Notes: generated by a model not told the origin, from the letters alone. Numbered from the stretch's first letter, positions 35,819 through 45,373 are shown. The stretch: 64,000 nucleotides of DNA from Lacrimispora algidixylanolytica (GCF_003609635.1 NZ_MCIA01000006.1:145796-209795), one strand, 5' to 3'. A program made the numbers and translations.

Positions 35819-37252
35819 ATGAAAAGAACAAGAAAACTAGCTGCTTTAGGACTTGCCGGAATGATGGCAGTTTCAGCGTTGACGGGCTGTTCATCAGGTG
35901 GGGGCACTGAGACGAAAACAACCAATGGGGAAACACAAAAAGGTGGATCTGCCGAAGAAACAAAAAAGGAAGCGGCTTCCGGAGAAAAGGTTAAGATCAC
36001 AGTATGGACCGATAACCGTCATGACCTGGATTATATGAATAAGGTTGTAGATGAATTTAACAAAACCAATGACCACATTCAGATTGATTATGTGGCGCAA
36101 ACAGAAAACTATGTCAATCTTCTTACCATGGCTGCTAACTCAGGACAGTCACCAGATATTTTTTCCCAGGTAAATCCGACTGATTTTAAGAATTTTGCAG
36201 AGAGTGGCATTATACAGCCCTTAAACGAATACATGACCGATAAATTTAAAAAGGTCAATGAGGTTGATGAACATAAGTACGAAGGGTATAACGTTCAGGG
36301 AGATAAGGTTTACTGGGTGCCAGGCGGAAAGAGGAGTGGTTCCAGATTTATCTACAACAAGGAAATTTTTGATAAACTTGGGCTCCAGGTACCTAAGAAA
36401 GTAAGTGACATCCCTGCTGTTTCAAAGGCAATTACAGAAGCGGGAAAAGGTGATTATTACGGAATTATTTTCCCGGGAGCCAGCGGTCCTTTTGAGCGGT
36501 GGATCGAGCATTCTGCGGAAATGAGCGGTATCACCCCCTACAGTTATAAAGAAGGCAAATTTGATTTCACCGGATTTAAGCCATACATTGAAATGGTTCG
36601 CCAGTTGCTGGCTGACAACAGCGTATTCCCTGGTTCTTCTTCCATGAAAATTGATCCAGTCCGTGTACAGTTTTCTGAAGGTCATGTAGGAATTCACGCC
36701 AACGCATCTCAGGAGGCTACGGTTTTAACTGAGCAGTTCCCTGCAAAGATGGAATGGGGCGTTGCCCAACTGCCTACCCTTGATGGCGAGATCCGGGGAA
36801 GTGAAGCTTGTAACCCTAACACTGGCTGGATGATGAGTGCCTCCACGACTCATTCAAAGGAAGCATGGGAAGTTATTGCGTATTTTGAATCTGAAAATGT
36901 GTTAAAGGGATACCTGGAAGGCGGATATGCATTGCCAATCTCTAAATATATGGAGGAGAAGATCGACAAGACAAAGATCGGAAGAATGGCAGATTTTGCA
37001 GGCGCAGATTATGAGGCAGTGCTTCCGGTAGCACCTTCCGTGACACCAGAGGGAGAGACTTACCGTGATGCATTATGGAATGCATGTCTTCAGGAAGGCA
37101 GTTCTATTGATGAGACAATTGCCAAACTAAATAAAACTTATAATGATGCACTGGATAAAGAAGTAAAGATGGGTAAAACGAAACGCCTTGTGATCAAGGA
37201 TTATGATTCTCTTCATCCAAATGCAGGCACCATAGAGTATCTGGATAAATAA
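35819..37252 (+). CDS. CUT1 sugar ABC transporter substrate-binding lipoprotein
   Basis: A 477-residue family 1 extracellular binding protein. The signal peptide ends in SALTGC, so it is a lipoprotein. A low-complexity charged linker (about residues 25-55) precedes the binding fold, which starts VKITVWTDNRHDLDYMNKVV. Other family phrases are AANSGQSPDIFSQVNP and NPNTGWMMSASTTHSKEAWE. AAAAGGAGG lies just before the ATG. It is followed by a terminator-like hairpin and then the two permeases, a common arrangement giving excess binding protein. No ATPase is encoded here; a shared MsmX-type ATPase elsewhere is usual. Confidence 0.9.
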   Translation: MKRTRKLAALGLAGMMAVSALTGCSSGGGTETKTTNGETQKGGSAEETKKEAASGEKVKITVWTDNRHDLDYMNKVVDEFNKTNDHIQIDYVAQTENYVNLLTMAANSGQSPDIFSQVNPTDFKNFAESGIIQPLNEYMTDKFKKVNEVDEHKYEGYNVQGDKVYWVPGGKRSGSRFIYNKEIFDKLGLQVPKKVSDIPAVSKAITEAGKGDYYGIIFPGASGPFERWIEHSAEMSGITPYSYKEGKFDFTGFKPYIEMVRQLLADNSVFPGSSSMKIDPVRVQFSEGHVGIHANASQEATVLTEQFPAKMEWGVAQLPTLDGEIRGSEACNPNTGWMMSASTTHSKEAWEVIAYFESENVLKGYLEGGYALPISKYMEEKIDKTKIGRMADFAGADYEAVLPVAPSVTPEGETYRDALWNACLQEGSSIDETIAKLNKTYNDALDKEVKMGKTKRLVIKDYDSLHPNAGTIEYLDK

Positions 37253-37263
37253 GATGGCATACC

Positions 37264-37305
37264 GGCTGCTGCAAACAGATTTGCTGTCCTGTGGCAGCCT
37301 TTTTA
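37264..37305 (+). terminator. Hairpin between binding protein and permease genes
   Basis: GGCTGC (37264-37269) pairs with GCAGCC (37294-37299), enclosing GCAAA/TTTGC, followed by TTTTT. It probably lowers permease expression relative to the binding protein. Confidence 0.75.
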
Positions 37306-37362
37306 TCTGAATATGTAAGACAGGTACGTAATTTTATTTTGCAAAAGTGAGGAGTGTTATCA

Positions 37363-38292
37363 ATGAATGAAAAAAAATCCATGGGACAGCGGATCAAGAA
37401 AAAATGGAACAATGGAGACATCCCCATGTGGCTCATGCTTTTTCCTACCATATTTTTTATCGTGGTGATGTCAATCTATCCGTTTGCATGGCTGATCCGT
37501 TATGTATTTTATGATTACAATGGATTTAAGGCATACTTTGTGGGACTGGCAAACTTTAATCGGGTATTTACGGATTCCATCTACTGGAATAGCGTCCTGC
37601 ACACATTTGAATATGCATTTTTAAAGCTGTTGTTTGTTCTTCCCCTTTCCCTGATGACAGCGGTGCTTTTGCAGAGAAAACGGTTTGGCAGTCAGCTATT
37701 TCAGGGGATCTATTTTCTTCCTACTGTTATAAGTTCAGCGGTATACAGCCTGATCTGGTACTTTATTTTTGCCACCTATAATGGTGTACTTAACAGCTTC
37801 CTTCGGGCGGTGGGACTTATCAATGATCCCATTGACTGGCTTGGAAGCAGCAAAACTGCCATGATAGCAGTTGTTATTGTTGCTGTCTGGGGGGCCTTTG
37901 GCAATTATATGATTCTTTTGATTTCAGGGCTCACGGGGATTCCATCAGATGTATACGAGAGCGCCCAAATTGATGGGGCGAATGGAATCCAGACCTTCTT
38001 TAAAATTACCCTTCCTATGCTAGGACCGGTGCTTAAAGTGGTTATTATGCTTGCGATAACAACCGCATTTAAGGATTATGAGTCCATTCTTGTATTAACA
38101 GCAGGAGGGCCCAATAACCGTACCCATGTTATGTTTTCCTATATTTTCCAGATGGTATTTGGAACCTCACAGGCAGCTTCTCAACTACAGATTGGATATG
38201 GCTCAGTGCTTAGTATTATATCTGCTCTGATTGTCGGAATTGTTACAATCATTTATTTAAAATTCAGCAAAAGAATGGATGAGATATCCTAG
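37363..38292 (+). CDS. CUT1 sugar ABC transporter permease (LplB/UgpA-like)
   Basis: A 309-residue permease with six predicted membrane helices. The family EAA loop reads DVYESAQIDGANGIQTFFKITLPML (around residues 200-225), and the C-terminal part has GGPNNRTHVMFSYIF. GTG 37354 is in frame, but ATG 37363 with GAGGAG at the right distance is preferred. It pairs with the permease at 38307 to form the sugar channel. LplB-like members import oligosaccharides of plant-cell-wall or host-glycan origin; the actual sugar is not evident. Confidence 0.88.
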   Translation: MNEKKSMGQRIKKKWNNGDIPMWLMLFPTIFFIVVMSIYPFAWLIRYVFYDYNGFKAYFVGLANFNRVFTDSIYWNSVLHTFEYAFLKLLFVLPLSLMTAVLLQRKRFGSQLFQGIYFLPTVISSAVYSLIWYFIFATYNGVLNSFLRAVGLINDPIDWLGSSKTAMIAVVIVAVWGAFGNYMILLISGLTGIPSDVYESAQIDGANGIQTFFKITLPMLGPVLKVVIMLAITTAFKDYESILVLTAGGPNNRTHVMFSYIFQMVFGTSQAASQLQIGYGSVLSIISALIVGIVTIIYLKFSKRMDEIS

Positions 38293-38306
38293 AAGGGAGA
38301 GAAAGA

Positions 38307-39182
38307 ATGGCAAAGGAAAAAACGGGTCACTCCGTAGAATCAAAAAAAACAAAGGCTATCAATGGAGTCATTTTTCTTCTCCTTCTCTTATTGGCGTCGG
38401 TCACCGTATATCCGGTGGTTTATATTGGGTTCGGGTCGTTTAAATTAAACAGTGAGTTGGTAAGCGGAGGCCTGCGGCTTTTGCCGGAAAAATTCATTCT
38501 GGATAATTACGTTCAAGCATGGAAAATAGCCAATTTTTCCAGGTACACAGCAAACAGTCTTATGATCAGTTTTGGAGTCATGACGGTTTCTCTTTTTGTA
38601 AGCAGTATGGCTGGCTATGTCTTTTCTAGAAAAGAATTTCGGTTTAAAAGCCTTATTTTCAATGCAATGGTTATGTTTATGTTCATTAATGTAGGAAGTG
38701 CAGCCCTTCGTCCTTTATTTGAACTGGCAGTAAAGCTTCACATGAACAATTCTCTTTTATCCATAATATTAATATCCGCTGGAAGCGGACAGGCTACATA
38801 TGTATTTTTGATCCATGGCTTTATGAACAGCGTTCCAAAAGAACTAGACGAGGCGGCTAAAATGGATGGCTGCAGTTTCTTTGGAATCTACTGGAGAGTG
38901 ATACTTCCAGTGCTTAAGCCGGCTCTTGCAAGTGTGGCGCTCTTGTCGTTTAGAGGTGGTTGGAATGAATACATTCTGCCTCTTATTTTTACCATGACCA
39001 ATGAAAAACTTCGCCCTCTGACGGTAGGCGTAGTAGCGCTCCAAAATGCAGGAGATGGTGCAGCAGCCTGGAACATCCTGTTTGCAGGTTCTGCCATAGC
39101 AATTGTTCCTATTGTGTTGGTTTACATCTTTGCAAGCAGGCAGTTTATGGGTGGAATTACAGCCGGAGCCGTTAAGGGATGA
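38307..39182 (+). CDS. CUT1 sugar ABC transporter permease (LplC/UgpE-like)
   Basis: A 291-residue partner permease. The N-terminus has the typical TVYPVVYIGFGSFK first-helix ending, and the EAA loop is KELDEAAKMDGCSFFGIYWRVILPV (around residues 175-200); six helices are predicted. It follows the LplB-like gene by 14 nt, with AAGGGAGAG as its ribosome site. Together with the binding protein at 35819 it forms an importer for a sugar, most probably an oligosaccharide acted on by the next gene's product. Confidence 0.88.
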   Translation: MAKEKTGHSVESKKTKAINGVIFLLLLLLASVTVYPVVYIGFGSFKLNSELVSGGLRLLPEKFILDNYVQAWKIANFSRYTANSLMISFGVMTVSLFVSSMAGYVFSRKEFRFKSLIFNAMVMFMFINVGSAALRPLFELAVKLHMNNSLLSIILISAGSGQATYVFLIHGFMNSVPKELDEAAKMDGCSFFGIYWRVILPVLKPALASVALLSFRGGWNEYILPLIFTMTNEKLRPLTVGVVALQNAGDGAAAWNILFAGSAIAIVPIVLVYIFASRQFMGGITAGAVKG

Positions 39183-39209
39183 CAATATATAGGAAGAGAG
39201 GTAAAATAA

Positions 39210-41639
39210 ATGGATTTAACATTGAATGAATACGGTTACATTACCAATTATCTTGTGAGCGGACGAAAAGAGACTCCCTACTCCAGTCTGGTATCGGGAA
39301 AGGATCAGCTTGCCTGCGAAAAAGTCATGCGAAAAGAGTCAATTGACCACTGCATTGTCATGCCGGAAGGAGAAATTCGCTTAGGAGAACAAAGCTCCCT
39401 TGGGATGCCTTGGGAATATTATTATACCTACGGAAACTGGTTTGTAGATAAGTCACTCTTTTATCCATTGTTAAAGAAGATTGAGCTACATGGAGCTGTA
39501 GTCCTGCATGTAGAAGAGGATTTGCAGGCCAAAGCCTGGTTATGGAGCTATGGGGCCGTTGATGTATGGGTAAACGGGGTGTACAACGGAGGTATTGAAA
39601 CTCCTGTATATAAGCCGATTTCAAGAGAAGTCTTAACCCTTGACTTAAAAAAAGGAGACAATCTGATCTTTGTAAGACTCCAAAATCTTGGGGTAAGGGA
39701 TACCAGAACCCTTTTTGCCATTCAGATACCAGGAGAGGAACGCAGTAAAATAAAGGTTAAGCTTCCCCATATGGAATCTGCGAAGGAGGCAGCAGCAGCG
39801 GGAGACTGGCTGTCTGGTATTGTTTTAAAAGAGGGAATACTAAAGTTCCCATCGATTGCTCCGGAAAAAACTAAAATTGTTTACGATGCAAGGCCAGTAG
39901 ACTTTTCCCAATATGGCAGCAGATATTCTAGAAAGAATATATCGGGTCAGGCAGAAGAAGCCCTTGTGCCTCATAATCCTTATTTCAGTGTGGAGATAAG
40001 TACATGCGGACAGACCTTATCAAGAAGGTTTGAGCGACAGGAACTGCTTGATCCGGTATGGAGCGGGGGATCAGACCCGGATAAAAATAGAGAAAGAGTT
40101 TATGAAAGAATTGCTTCCGTTTTACAGATTCCAAGAGGAGACGGAGATAATTTTTCCATGTATCCAGTGCTTGCCCGTCGATATACAGGTGCTATTCATG
40201 CAATTGATGAAAAAGAAATTTATAAGTCCTTAGATCAGATAGAAAGCCGGAGAGATTGTTCAGATTTCCTATCCTGCGCTATGGCACGTTTCATGAAGCT
40301 CTATCCCATGGATGAGGCTATGGCTGCCCGCTGCAAAGAGGTTATGTTAAATTACCGCTATTGGATGGACGAGACCGGAAATGACGGAATGTGTTTTTGG
40401 AGTGAAAATCATTCTCTTATGTTCTTTGTCAGTGCCTATATTGCAGGAGACTGTTATCCTGAGGATGTATTTATTCGTTCCGGTAAGACCGGAAATGAGA
40501 TGAAGGAAATTGCAGGAATTAGAATGAATGACTGGTTAAAGGAAACGCTTCAAGATGGATTTGATGAATTCCACAGCGGTGGTTATACTCCAATCACATT
40601 TGCTGCCCTTTTAAATGTTGTGGATTTTGGTGATGAAGAGCTTTCCAAACTGGCAGTAAAAACAACAGACCGCCTTCTTCATGATTTATCTCTTCAGACT
40701 TTCAAAGGGGTTTCTATTGCGCCAATGGGACGTGTATATAGAGAGGCACTTTACCCTTATGCTCAGGATATTCAAAGCTTAATTAATTTAATGGATCCAG
40801 AAGCTCCAGACTGGTTCAGTGAATGGGTTATATTCCTTGCTACAAGCAAGTACCAGATTCCGGTGGGGTTGAAAGCACGTATGAAAGAACCTCTTTCTCT
40901 GTGCTACGATGAAAGCAACTCCAGTATTTGTATTGAAAAAAACGCTCATTATATGATGACCTCTGTTCAGTCAAATCACAAGGAGATACCAAGAAAATGG
41001 GAGAATATCTACGGGAAAGAGGGAGTGGATATAGGTAGCTTTACTTACGTAAAGTCTTTAAATGAGTGCTTCCATGGAACGACTCAGTTTCAGCCTGGGG
41101 TATTTGGTTATCAGCAGCATATGTGGTATGCGTCTCTTGATCCGGCGGCAGTGGTATTTGTAACCCATCCGGGAGGAAGCTGCGAGGCCTGTTCAGTCAG
41201 GCCGGGATACTGGTTTGGCAATGGGATCATGCCGGCAATACGTCAGGTGAACAATATTATTTATGCCATTTACCGCATCCCAGAGAGTCACCCCATCCCA
41301 TTTACTCATGTTTACTGGCCACAGAGCAGGTTCTTAGAACAGGTGATGAGGGAGGGATGGCTTGCAGGAAGGGCGGGAACCGGATACGTTGGAATTTGGT
41401 GCAGCCATGTATTAAAGCCCTATCAAGACGAATTAACTGACTGTGAATACAGGGCAGACAGCAGAGATGCCGCCTATATCTGCATTTGCGGGAGCCAGGA
41501 AGAATTTGAAACTCTAGAGGCGTTTATCAATGACTGTATCAAGAGAAATCCGGTCTATAAGGAAGGTCTTGCAACACTCCGGTGCGGCAGTGAGATACTA
41601 ACTTATGAAGCTTGTGAGAACCTGACCCAGTATATTTAA
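39210..41639 (+). CDS. Uncharacterised large protein of the sugar operon (possible glycan-active enzyme)
   Basis: An 809-residue soluble protein with no signal peptide, so cytoplasmic. I do not recognise a named family with confidence. The first 190 residues look beta-rich (LQAKAWLWSYGAVDVWVNGVYNGG, typical of a carbohydrate-binding jelly-roll). The middle (about 340-560) is helical with many Trp/Tyr/His (MCFWSENHSLMFFVSAY, DGFDEFHSGGYTPITFAAL), reminiscent of the helical barrel in some glycoside hydrolases or lyases. As the last gene of a CUT1 importer operon under YesM/YesN, it could process the imported sugar. Catalytic residues cannot be assigned. RBS is AGAGAGG. Confidence 0.6.
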   Translation: MDLTLNEYGYITNYLVSGRKETPYSSLVSGKDQLACEKVMRKESIDHCIVMPEGEIRLGEQSSLGMPWEYYYTYGNWFVDKSLFYPLLKKIELHGAVVLHVEEDLQAKAWLWSYGAVDVWVNGVYNGGIETPVYKPISREVLTLDLKKGDNLIFVRLQNLGVRDTRTLFAIQIPGEERSKIKVKLPHMESAKEAAAAGDWLSGIVLKEGILKFPSIAPEKTKIVYDARPVDFSQYGSRYSRKNISGQAEEALVPHNPYFSVEISTCGQTLSRRFERQELLDPVWSGGSDPDKNRERVYERIASVLQIPRGDGDNFSMYPVLARRYTGAIHAIDEKEIYKSLDQIESRRDCSDFLSCAMARFMKLYPMDEAMAARCKEVMLNYRYWMDETGNDGMCFWSENHSLMFFVSAYIAGDCYPEDVFIRSGKTGNEMKEIAGIRMNDWLKETLQDGFDEFHSGGYTPITFAALLNVVDFGDEELSKLAVKTTDRLLHDLSLQTFKGVSIAPMGRVYREALYPYAQDIQSLINLMDPEAPDWFSEWVIFLATSKYQIPVGLKARMKEPLSLCYDESNSSICIEKNAHYMMTSVQSNHKEIPRKWENIYGKEGVDIGSFTYVKSLNECFHGTTQFQPGVFGYQQHMWYASLDPAAVVFVTHPGGSCEACSVRPGYWFGNGIMPAIRQVNNIIYAIYRIPESHPIPFTHVYWPQSRFLEQVMREGWLAGRAGTGYVGIWCSHVLKPYQDELTDCEYRADSRDAAYICICGSQEEFETLEAFINDCIKRNPVYKEGLATLRCGSEILTYEACENLTQYI

Positions 41640-41686
41640 GCTAGAAAAGAAGAAAGAATAAGTCGTGTTTTTTCCTATGGGTTATC

Positions 41687-41715
41687 TTGTAAAAAAAAGC
41701 CAAATGTGGTATACT
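41687..41715 (+). promoter_or_regulatory. Promoter of desulfoferrodoxin
   Basis: TTGTAA (41687-41692), 17-nt spacer, TATACT (41710-41715), 47 nt before the start codon. Confidence 0.65.
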
Positions 41716-41761
41716 GACCAAGTAATTTCTTTCAGAAATAATACATAAGGAGGTTATTCAC

Positions 41762-42136
41762 ATGAAGTTTTTAAAGTGTAATCATTGCGGAAATATTGTT
41801 GCTGTTGTAGAAGAAAAGGGCGGTACCATTACCTGTTGTAACGATGAGATGAAGGAGCTGGTTGCCAATACCACTGACGCGGCTACTGAGAAGCATGTCC
41901 CAGTCATTGAGCTAGATGGAAATCACGTTACCGTTACCGTTGGTCCGGTAGAACACCCAATGCTTCCTGAACACTTTATCGGTTGGATTGTTTTGGAGAC
42001 AAAGCAGGGAAATCAGAGAAAGTTGTTAAGTCCAGGAGAGAAACCAGTTGCAAAGTTCATGCTTACAGAAGGCGATGAAGTGATTGCAGCGTATGAGTAT
42101 TGTAATCTCCATGGTTTATGGAAAGCAGAAGCATAA
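41762..42136 (+). CDS. dfx: Desulfoferrodoxin (superoxide reductase)
   Basis: A 124-residue non-haem iron protein that reduces superoxide to peroxide without making oxygen, typical of anaerobes. The N-terminal desulforedoxin centre is FLKCNHCGN followed by ITCCND (C-x2-C ... CC). The catalytic centre's ligands are visible as His in EKHVPV, His in VEHPMLPEHFIGW and the Cys/His pair in EYCNLHGLW. Length and order match two-iron desulfoferrodoxins. It is monocistronic, with AAGGAGG before the ATG and a strong terminator after. Confidence 0.95.
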   Translation: MKFLKCNHCGNIVAVVEEKGGTITCCNDEMKELVANTTDAATEKHVPVIELDGNHVTVTVGPVEHPMLPEHFIGWIVLETKQGNQRKLLSPGEKPVAKFMLTEGDEVIAAYEYCNLHGLWKAEA

Positions 42137-42149
42137 ACGAAAAGAGTGA

Positions 42150-42186
42150 AAAGCTCACAGGCCAAAGGGTCCGTGAGCTTTTTTTA
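42150..42186 (+). terminator. Terminator after desulfoferrodoxin
   Basis: AAGCTCAC (42151-42158) pairs with GTGAGCTT (42173-42180), extended inside by GG/CC, followed by a run of T to 42185. Confidence 0.92.
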
Positions 42187-42250
42187 AGAAGCTTTGCTTA
42201 AACGAAGTTTAGGCAAAAGGGCTAAGCCCACAGATAGGAGAAATCACGAC

Positions 42251-43414
42251 ATGAATAAGAAAGAAACCAATGAAATAAAAAAGATTTTCACCCCTGCAAA
42301 CTGTACCATCACCAGAATATGTGGTTGTTATGTAGATGCAGAAAAGAACAAGAGAACTGAGATCAAGGAGGCTTTCTTATCCCTACCAGAAGATGAAGCC
42401 TTTAAATATTTTACCATTTTTAAAAGCGGCCTTTCAGGATCTGTGGGCAAAAATCTGGTTAATATGGAATTCCCCCGTTTTACGGAAGAAGAAGGTGGAA
42501 GCCAGGATTTTTTATTAAAGCTAAGGGATAGTCAGCTAAAGGATGATACACTCCTTGAGGAATTTTATGATAAGCTGATTGCAAGCTACGATTACGGAGA
42601 AAATTATTACATCGTTGTCATCCATTGCGCTTATGATATTCCAGCAAAATCAACTGATGGGATCGAGATGTATGATGCCTCTGATTATGTCTATGATTTT
42701 ATTCAGTGTGTCGTATGTCCGGTTAAGCTTTCAAAGGCAGGACTTTGCTATAATTCGGAAACCAATGTGATCGAGAACCGGAACAGAGATTGGATCGTAG
42801 AAGCACCGGATACAGGCTTTATTTTCCCAGCCTATACAGATCGCAATACGGACATTCACGGACTTCTTTATTATGCCAAAAACCCAGAGCAGATGCCAGA
42901 GCGTCTTATTGATGAGCTTTTAGGCTGTGTTATCCCAATGTCAGCAAAGAGTCAAAAAGAGACATTTCAAGCGATTGTAGAGGAAACCCTCGGGGAAAAC
43001 TGTGACTTTGAGACCGTGAAAAACATTCATGAAAGCCTGAATGAGATGTTGGAGGAGACAAAGGATGAGCCAGTTCCTTTTACCTTGGACAAGTATCAGA
43101 TGAAACGGCTCTTAGAAAACAACGGGGCCAGCCAGGAAAAGCTGGAAGAATTTGAACAAAGATTTGAAGAGGATAAAGAAAATAAAAATTCTGGTTTCAT
43201 CGCTTCCAACGTGGTCAATACCAAAAGCTTCGAAATTAAGACTACCGACGTAAGCATCAAGGTGGCTCCCGATAAGGCCCATCTGGTAGAAAACCGCATG
43301 ATTGACGGACGCCCCTCTATCGTAATTGGCATCAGTGAGCATATAGAGATTAATGGCATTACCGTAAGGCCAATCGCCGCACAAATGAAAGCTCTTGAGG
43401 AAGACATCGACTAA
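42251..43414 (+). CDS. DUF4317 family protein
   Basis: A 387-residue cytoplasmic protein of the DUF4317 family, common in Lachnospiraceae and without known function. Recognisable phrases are NEIKKIFTPANCTITRICGC near the N-terminus, SLPEDEAFKYFTIFKSGLSG and NLVNMEF. The C-terminal 60 residues are beta-rich (SIKVAPDKAHLVENRMIDGR). The frame opens at 42194, but ATG 42251 with ATAGGAG upstream gives the family's normal start. It is followed after 95 nt by a restriction-enzyme gene with its own promoter, so no functional link is implied. Confidence 0.85.
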   Translation: MNKKETNEIKKIFTPANCTITRICGCYVDAEKNKRTEIKEAFLSLPEDEAFKYFTIFKSGLSGSVGKNLVNMEFPRFTEEEGGSQDFLLKLRDSQLKDDTLLEEFYDKLIASYDYGENYYIVVIHCAYDIPAKSTDGIEMYDASDYVYDFIQCVVCPVKLSKAGLCYNSETNVIENRNRDWIVEAPDTGFIFPAYTDRNTDIHGLLYYAKNPEQMPERLIDELLGCVIPMSAKSQKETFQAIVEETLGENCDFETVKNIHESLNEMLEETKDEPVPFTLDKYQMKRLLENNGASQEKLEEFEQRFEEDKENKNSGFIASNVVNTKSFEIKTTDVSIKVAPDKAHLVENRMIDGRPSIVIGISEHIEINGITVRPIAAQMKALEEDID

Positions 43415-43454
43415 GAAAAGAATTGGCTGGTTTCCTATTAGTAGCCAAAACGCT

Positions 43455-43483
43455 TTGCGCATCACTTTATGCTATGCTATACT
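43455..43483 (+). promoter_or_regulatory. Promoter of the FokI-like gene
   Basis: TTGCGC (43455-43460), 17-nt spacer, TATACT (43478-43483), 27 nt before the GTG start. Confidence 0.55.
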
Positions 43484-43509
43484 TTAAGAAAAACAAAGAG
43501 GAAATAACA

Positions 43510-45249
43510 GTGGCAGATAGAACATTTGGCTGGGTACAAGAGGCTTATACCCTGGGGAATTTAAAAAATGTAGTATCCGTATTTGTGCCTGGATCGGAGA
43601 TAAACCGGCTCCTTTGTACGGATAAAATCCCAAGACTTATCACGAAAAAGGATGGAAGAGATATCTTTATCAGTGAACTTTCTACGGAGGAAATCTGCAT
43701 TCCCTATACCCATCTAAAAGGAAAGGGAACCCCGACTGGATATACCAGAAGCAATGCACCTTGTTCCGGTATCATTCAGGCAGTGCTTCCTGGTCAGCGT
43801 AAAGAATACCAAAGCGATTGGCCTGCAGACTCCTTTCTAAGATGGGCAGTCAGTGTGGGATTCTTAGAATACAGCAGATCAAAGGATGTCTGCTGTATTT
43901 CGGCGCTTGGGCAGGAGTATGCCATGTCTCTAGCAGGAAGCGAGGAAGAGGCTCAAGTTCTTAAAACAGCCTTCTTATCCTATCCTCCAGTGTGCAGGGT
44001 TATGACCTTATTGGGAGAAGAAGTACATCTGACTAAATTTGAAATAGGCGCCAGACTAGGGTTCATCGGTGAAGCAGGTTTTACCTCCATCCCTCAGTAC
44101 ATGATATTAGAGGGGCTTTTAGAGGCTAAAACAAAAGAGGATAAAACGAAGCTTTTACAGGATACGGAAGGAACCAGCGATAAATACGTCCGTACTATCT
44201 GTAGTTGGCTCATGCAGATGGGCTGGATTAGTAAGGTTCCAAAGGAAGTGACATCCAATGCCTATGGAAGTCTTTCCTCTGCAACCATACCTCAGTCCTA
44301 CAAGCTAACCCTAAAGGGAAGGACTGTATTAAAGCATACCACCGGCGTATCCAGGTTTGCCAAGATTCCAAAGCGGGTTATGTGGGACATGCTTGCAACC
44401 AAGGTGGCTGACCGGGAATATTTAAGAAACAGAAGAACCTATATCATCAAATACCTGGAATGTAGCTACCGTTCTCCGGTTCAGATTAAGGAATATCTAA
44501 AGAGCAAAGGTCTTAAGGAAGAAACAGAAACCATTCTTGATGATATTAGAAGCTTTGAAAACATCGGTTTGCAGGTGAAAAAGTCAGGAGCTACATACCG
44601 GATCATGGATGAGATCCTGGGATTAGACCTGCCAGAAGAGGCAGAATTTAATTTACCTGTGAAATCGGAGGTATCTGTCTTTAAGGATTATTTGAGGACT
44701 CATTTAGCCCATGTGGACCACAGATATCTGATTTTGGTGGATCTTGGTTTTGATGGCAGTTCAGACCGGGATTATGAGATGAAGACGGCAGAACTTCTAA
44801 CCACGGAACTAGGATTTAAGGGAGCAAGGCTAGGAGATACCAGAAAACCAGATGTGTGTGTGTATCATGGAAATAATGGTCTTATCATAGACAATAAAGC
44901 GTATGGAAAAGGGTATTCTCTTCCAATCAAGCAAGCGGATGAGATAAATCGTTATATTGAGGAGAATAAGGAACGAAACGAACTACTAAACCCCAACCGG
45001 TGGTGGAATATTTTTGATCATACTGTGACTCATTTTCGATTTGCATTTATTTCAGGCTCATTTACAGGCGGTTTTAAAGACCGGCTCAATCTTATCTCCA
45101 TGAGATCGGGGATTTGTGGGGCTGCGATTAATTCCGTGAACTTACTTTTGATGGCGGAAGAGTTAAAAGCTGGAAGACTTGGTTATGAGGAATGGTTTGA
45201 AGCTTTTGACTGCAATGATGAGATTTCCTTCCCGTTAGACCTTATATAG
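43510..45249 (+). CDS. FokI-like type IIS restriction endonuclease
   Basis: A 579-residue protein that matches R.FokI along its whole length by eye. The N-terminal recognition part has RTFGWVQEAYTLGNLKNVV, APCSGIIQAVLPGQ, DSFLRWAVSVGFLEY, LTKFEIGARLGFIGEAGFTS and FAKIPKRVMWDMLATKVADR. The C-terminal cleavage domain has the catalytic residues Asp448 (RKPD), Asp461 and Lys463 (IIDNKAY), equivalent to FokI D450/D467/K469, followed by SLPIKQADEINRYIEEN. Translation starts at GTG 43510 (AAAGAGG upstream); a longer frame from 43423 adds unrelated residues. No DNA methyltransferase gene is adjacent. The target is probably GGATG or a relative, by homology only. Confidence 0.92.
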   Translation: MADRTFGWVQEAYTLGNLKNVVSVFVPGSEINRLLCTDKIPRLITKKDGRDIFISELSTEEICIPYTHLKGKGTPTGYTRSNAPCSGIIQAVLPGQRKEYQSDWPADSFLRWAVSVGFLEYSRSKDVCCISALGQEYAMSLAGSEEEAQVLKTAFLSYPPVCRVMTLLGEEVHLTKFEIGARLGFIGEAGFTSIPQYMILEGLLEAKTKEDKTKLLQDTEGTSDKYVRTICSWLMQMGWISKVPKEVTSNAYGSLSSATIPQSYKLTLKGRTVLKHTTGVSRFAKIPKRVMWDMLATKVADREYLRNRRTYIIKYLECSYRSPVQIKEYLKSKGLKEETETILDDIRSFENIGLQVKKSGATYRIMDEILGLDLPEEAEFNLPVKSEVSVFKDYLRTHLAHVDHRYLILVDLGFDGSSDRDYEMKTAELLTTELGFKGARLGDTRKPDVCVYHGNNGLIIDNKAYGKGYSLPIKQADEINRYIEENKERNELLNPNRWWNIFDHTVTHFRFAFISGSFTGGFKDRLNLISMRSGICGAAINSVNLLLMAEELKAGRLGYEEWFEAFDCNDEISFPLDLI

Positions 45250-45327
45250 CAGTTTTTAACCAATTATTTTGTACTAATTGAGAAACATTTTAAAATAGCT
45301 TGCATTCTTCCTCTAACATGACTATAT

Positions 45328-45355
45328 TTGAAAATGTTTATAAAAATTTTATAAT
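45328..45355 (+). promoter_or_regulatory. Promoter of the SulP transporter
   Basis: TTGAAA (45328-45333), 16-nt spacer, TATAAT (45350-45355), ending 19 nt before the start codon. Confidence 0.65.
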
Positions 45356-45373
45356 ATACGAAGGGTTAGGAAA

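Noticed and set aside
43423..43509. N-terminal extension of the FokI-like protein from an upstream ATG
   Set aside because: The added residues do not match FokI, no ribosome site precedes them, and they cover the promoter; GTG 43510 has a good site and aligns with the FokI start.
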